From NCBI GenBank assembly GCA_938743325.2, contig OW568895.1, positions 126,501 through 190,500 on the forward strand: a stretch of DNA of 64,000 bases, given 5' to 3'. The stretch comes from Pycnococcus provasolii (taxonomy: Eukaryota > Chlorophyta > Pseudoscourfieldiophyceae > Pseudoscourfieldiales > Pycnococcaceae). The notes below the pieces were generated by a model. It was not told the DNA's origin and made no database searches. It worked only from the letters and a program-made list of their open reading frames with translations. The position numbers were made by a program, and so were the translations under genes. Of the stretch, positions 61,793 to 64,000 are shown one piece after another. Each line of letters begins with the position of its first letter. Position 1 is the first letter of the stretch.

Positions 61793-63823
61793 TTACTTAA
61801 ACAACGTGCTCAAACCGCCAACGTTGGAGGAAGATGGCGGCGCCTGTAATGGAGTCGACAGCGCCGTGCGCAGACTTTGCTTGAGCGGTGGTTGTTGGTC
61901 ATTCTCATCGTGCACGGTGTTTGCAGGAACGCTGTGCGCGTGGCCCAACGCGTTCGTGGCGGCAGCCATCGCAGCCGCTCGTCTTAACTTCTCCATGTGC
62001 ATGCAATTCCTACGATGCCTCAGCTCGCAGCGAGACAGCGAGGTCTCGAAGTACTTCATGTCTAGAATTGCGCGAATCGGGTCCGCGCGCACCAAGTTGT
62101 GCCCGATTGCGTCCTGGAAGGGCACCGGCACACCCGTCGAGGCGTCGCGAACGTCGACTATGCCCCACCTGCCACCCGTTCCCATGTTGTCGTCAAACAT
62201 GATATCCAGAACGTCTTCCTCAGGCTCCGGCGCACGCGGATTTCTGCTCGGCAGAAGCAGCAGCTTTCCCGCACGCCTCGCCTCGCGATTCCTGTGCCAG
62301 TACGGATAGTCATCACGAAGCACGAGCAGGCGTCCCCGAGGGCCGTGCCACGACGACGTCTGACCGCTGGCGAGGAGACTTCCGACCGTCGTCCACGTGC
62401 GCAGCGCCTTGTCGATGGCGGGGAAACCCACAAACTCCTGCACGGGCTGCGCACTTTCGTCGTTCCACATCACGCCAGGTGCACCTACAAGCATGCGTGT
62501 GCTTTCTGCGTTTCCGGCAGATCGCTCGAATCGTCCAAATCCGAATTCCCAGTCCGGGGCAAACTCCGACGCAGACGAAAACTCTGACGGCGACATGGGA
62601 TGCTCGCCTTTTGCCCATCTCTCGATATCGCGCGCGACGTCGACGGCGTCGCTTCCGAACGAGCGCAGCACGATGTACACGTCGCGTGACGTGGCGAGTA
62701 GAACATTCAGCAGATGAAAGAATGACGGGAGAACCATTCCCATCTGAGGTTCGTCGTCGAGCGCGCTGACGAGCGCATCGTGCACGGACCTGAACATGTA
62801 ACCAGGCTCGCCGTCGTCTGTGAATCGTTTCTTCAGAGTCTGTCGCAGTTTCTTTTTCTCCGCCATCTTTTTGGGGTCGCCGCCGTCAGTCGGGCCTGGA
62901 TCAGGATGCAAGATGCTGTCTAAGAAATTGTGGTACGTCATCAAGTCCATGTCCTGGGCATCTTCGGGGTTGACGGCGAGGCTGAGTCGTCCAAACGCAC
63001 GCCAGCTTGGCACCATGTGGCTGTCGTGAGTCAGCCGTCCCCAAGCGCACTCCGCGAGCATGACGTTGACTAGGTCCGAGCTGTTTAAGTTTTGCACGGC
63101 ATCTGTCGCGACGATTGTTTTGTTGAGGTCGAAGTGAAGCACGAGTTTGGGACGACGTTGCTTTGTCTTCGCCGTTGGCGTCTTCGCCGTTGCTGTGTAG
63201 TTTTTGGCGCTTGCGGTTGGTGCGTCGTTTGTCTGGTTGGTTTGCGTGGGAAGGTGCACGAGGCTGATTTCTCTGTCGCGGTCCAGGCTTCGTGTCGTTA
63301 AGGTGTCATCTTGGACCTCCTCCATTTGGCGTCGTTTCACCTGGTCCATGCTGCTTCTTCCTGACTTGAGGTGGTTGTCTTCTTCGCCGAGTGCGCTACT
63401 GCTCCTCATTCCAATCGTGCCTTCGCTGTGTGCCAGCAGCGTCGTATCGTCCGACGAAGAGCCGATTCTGCTTTTATTTGTTGATATTTTTTCTGCGAGC
63501 ACGGCGTCGAATACCAGTCTAAGTGCGTCCGGCGCATCGGATCGGAACGTGATTGGTCGAGCTCGGCACTCCTTGATGAACGAGCGGAGCAGCGGCCACA
63601 CGATGTGCTTCGTATTTGTGTTTGTGTTGTTGTATGACGACGAGGCTGATACCGAGGCGTCTGCTACGGCAACACGCTGTTGTGCATCATCACCATCATT
63701 ATCACCACCACCACCATCATCGTGTTCCCCAAGGTCTCCTCTAGCATGATGCTCTGCTGATGAGGATGATGATGACGGAGTTTCATCATCCACGCGTGAT
63801 CCCGAACGACCTTTCTTACCCAT
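61793..63823 (-). CDS. HAD-like hydrolase family protein (676 aa)
   Basis: Starts at ATG 63823 (MGKKGRSGSRVDDE). The upstream extension through a 39-bp tandem repeat lacks ATG support. After about 220 mostly disordered residues (Ser and Gly/Asp runs) the core begins KLVLHFDLNKTIV, where DLNKT is HAD motif I with the nucleophile Asp near residue 230. DVYIVLRSFGSDAVDVARDIERW fits motif II, and IMFDDNMGTGGRWGIVDV (about 543) fits motif IV. Proteins with HFDxNKT occur across protists; phosphatase activity is likely but not shown. The C-terminus is basic and helical. Confidence 0.72.
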   Translation of the reverse strand: MGKKGRSGSRVDDETPSSSSSSAEHHARGDLGEHDDGGGGDNDGDDAQQRVAVADASVSASSSYNNTNTNTKHIVWPLLRSFIKECRARPITFRSDAPDALRLVFDAVLAEKISTNKSRIGSSSDDTTLLAHSEGTIGMRSSSALGEEDNHLKSGRSSMDQVKRRQMEEVQDDTLTTRSLDRDREISLVHLPTQTNQTNDAPTASAKNYTATAKTPTAKTKQRRPKLVLHFDLNKTIVATDAVQNLNSSDLVNVMLAECAWGRLTHDSHMVPSWRAFGRLSLAVNPEDAQDMDLMTYHNFLDSILHPDPGPTDGGDPKKMAEKKKLRQTLKKRFTDDGEPGYMFRSVHDALVSALDDEPQMGMVLPSFFHLLNVLLATSRDVYIVLRSFGSDAVDVARDIERWAKGEHPMSPSEFSSASEFAPDWEFGFGRFERSAGNAESTRMLVGAPGVMWNDESAQPVQEFVGFPAIDKALRTWTTVGSLLASGQTSSWHGPRGRLLVLRDDYPYWHRNREARRAGKLLLLPSRNPRAPEPEEDVLDIMFDDNMGTGGRWGIVDVRDASTGVPVPFQDAIGHNLVRADPIRAILDMKYFETSLSRCELRHRRNCMHMEKLRRAAAMAAATNALGHAHSVPANTVHDENDQQPPLKQSLRTALSTPLQAPPSSSNVGGLSTLFK

Positions 63824-64000
63824 ACTATTATGTTTTACTAGTAATAGTAAGAAGGACGAATACAACGTAGCTAGGATAATAACACACAAGCTGATAACAC
63901 ACTGACAAATAGACAGACAAGCTTCCAGATAGATGACACACTGACAAATAGACAGACAAGCTTCCAGATAGATGACACACACGAGACACACACGAGACAC
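63824..64000. repeat. 39-bp tandem duplication at the window end
   Basis: ACTGACAAATAGACAGACAA...GATGACAC occurs from 63901 and again from 63940, followed by CACACGAGACA repeats. It lies in the 5' region of the HAD-like gene. Confidence 0.75.

Noticed and set aside
1-64000. tRNA, rRNA and CRISPR features
   Set aside because: I scanned for B-box-like GGTTCGAATCC, rRNA-like blocks and spaced identical repeats. GTTCGA occurrences fall inside genes without a cloverleaf, and the tandem arrays found have no spacers.

Overview
The window looks like nuclear DNA of a small, gene-dense, intron-poor photosynthetic eukaryote, most likely a green picoalga of prasinophyte type. This is inference. The support is a plant-type plastid ascorbate peroxidase with a transit peptide and a twin-arginine lumen signal, a transit-peptide-like CBM20 starch-binding protein, SRR1, DUF760, the plant form of complex I subunit B12 (NDUFB3), arginine decarboxylase, and nuclear genes such as UBA2, INTS11 and MIA40. 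Almost every gene is one long uninterrupted frame with high GC at third positions. Many neighbouring genes converge with only 37-220 bp between stop codons. I chose ATG starts; several longer open frames begin only at GTG or TTG and were trimmed.

Layout. 0-12.7 kb: membrane-anchored amidohydrolase, coiled-coil protein, CBM20 protein, a large Ala-rich unknown and an EF-hand protein. 13-21.3 kb: a plus-strand run of arginine decarboxylase, an RBR-like zinc protein, DUF924, MIA40, an unresolved small locus and ascorbate peroxidase. 21.5-39.6 kb: RCC1-like array 1, UBA2, an ankyrin-like protein, a TPR protein, an IQ protein with WYDENGN repeats, a MYND-SET protein, a truncated isochorismatase-like gene and RCC1-like array 2. 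39.7-42.1 kb: a complete Mutator-like (MULE) DNA transposon with identical 55-bp terminal inverted repeats and a 10-bp target duplication; its transposase carries one frameshift. 42.6-45 kb: a secreted protein and a DUF760 protein. 45.5-47.8 kb: a broken retroelement whose end repeats follow the split-direct-repeat order A1-body-B1-A2-B2 of tyrosine-recombinase retroelements, bordered on both sides by CCCTAA arrays. 48-64 kb: INTS11, NDUFB3, a four-TM-type protein, a Nudix hydrolase, SRR1, a small membrane protein with mixed base composition, a decayed aldo-keto reductase, a METTL24-like methyltransferase, a secreted protein, a small heat-shock protein and a HAD-like protein.

No operon-like pathway is evident; the genes are ordinary scattered host genes. 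The most distinctive signals are the retroelement architecture, the cleanly bounded MULE, a recurrent AACCCCGAA/TTCGGGGTT element near the 5' ends of about eight genes, two RCC1-like arrays still expanding by whole 117-bp units, and several unusual domain combinations (RING/Rcat plus paired TGSC[WY]H modules; CS-like plus MYND-SET; lumenal ascorbate peroxidase). No tRNA, rRNA or CRISPR was recognised.
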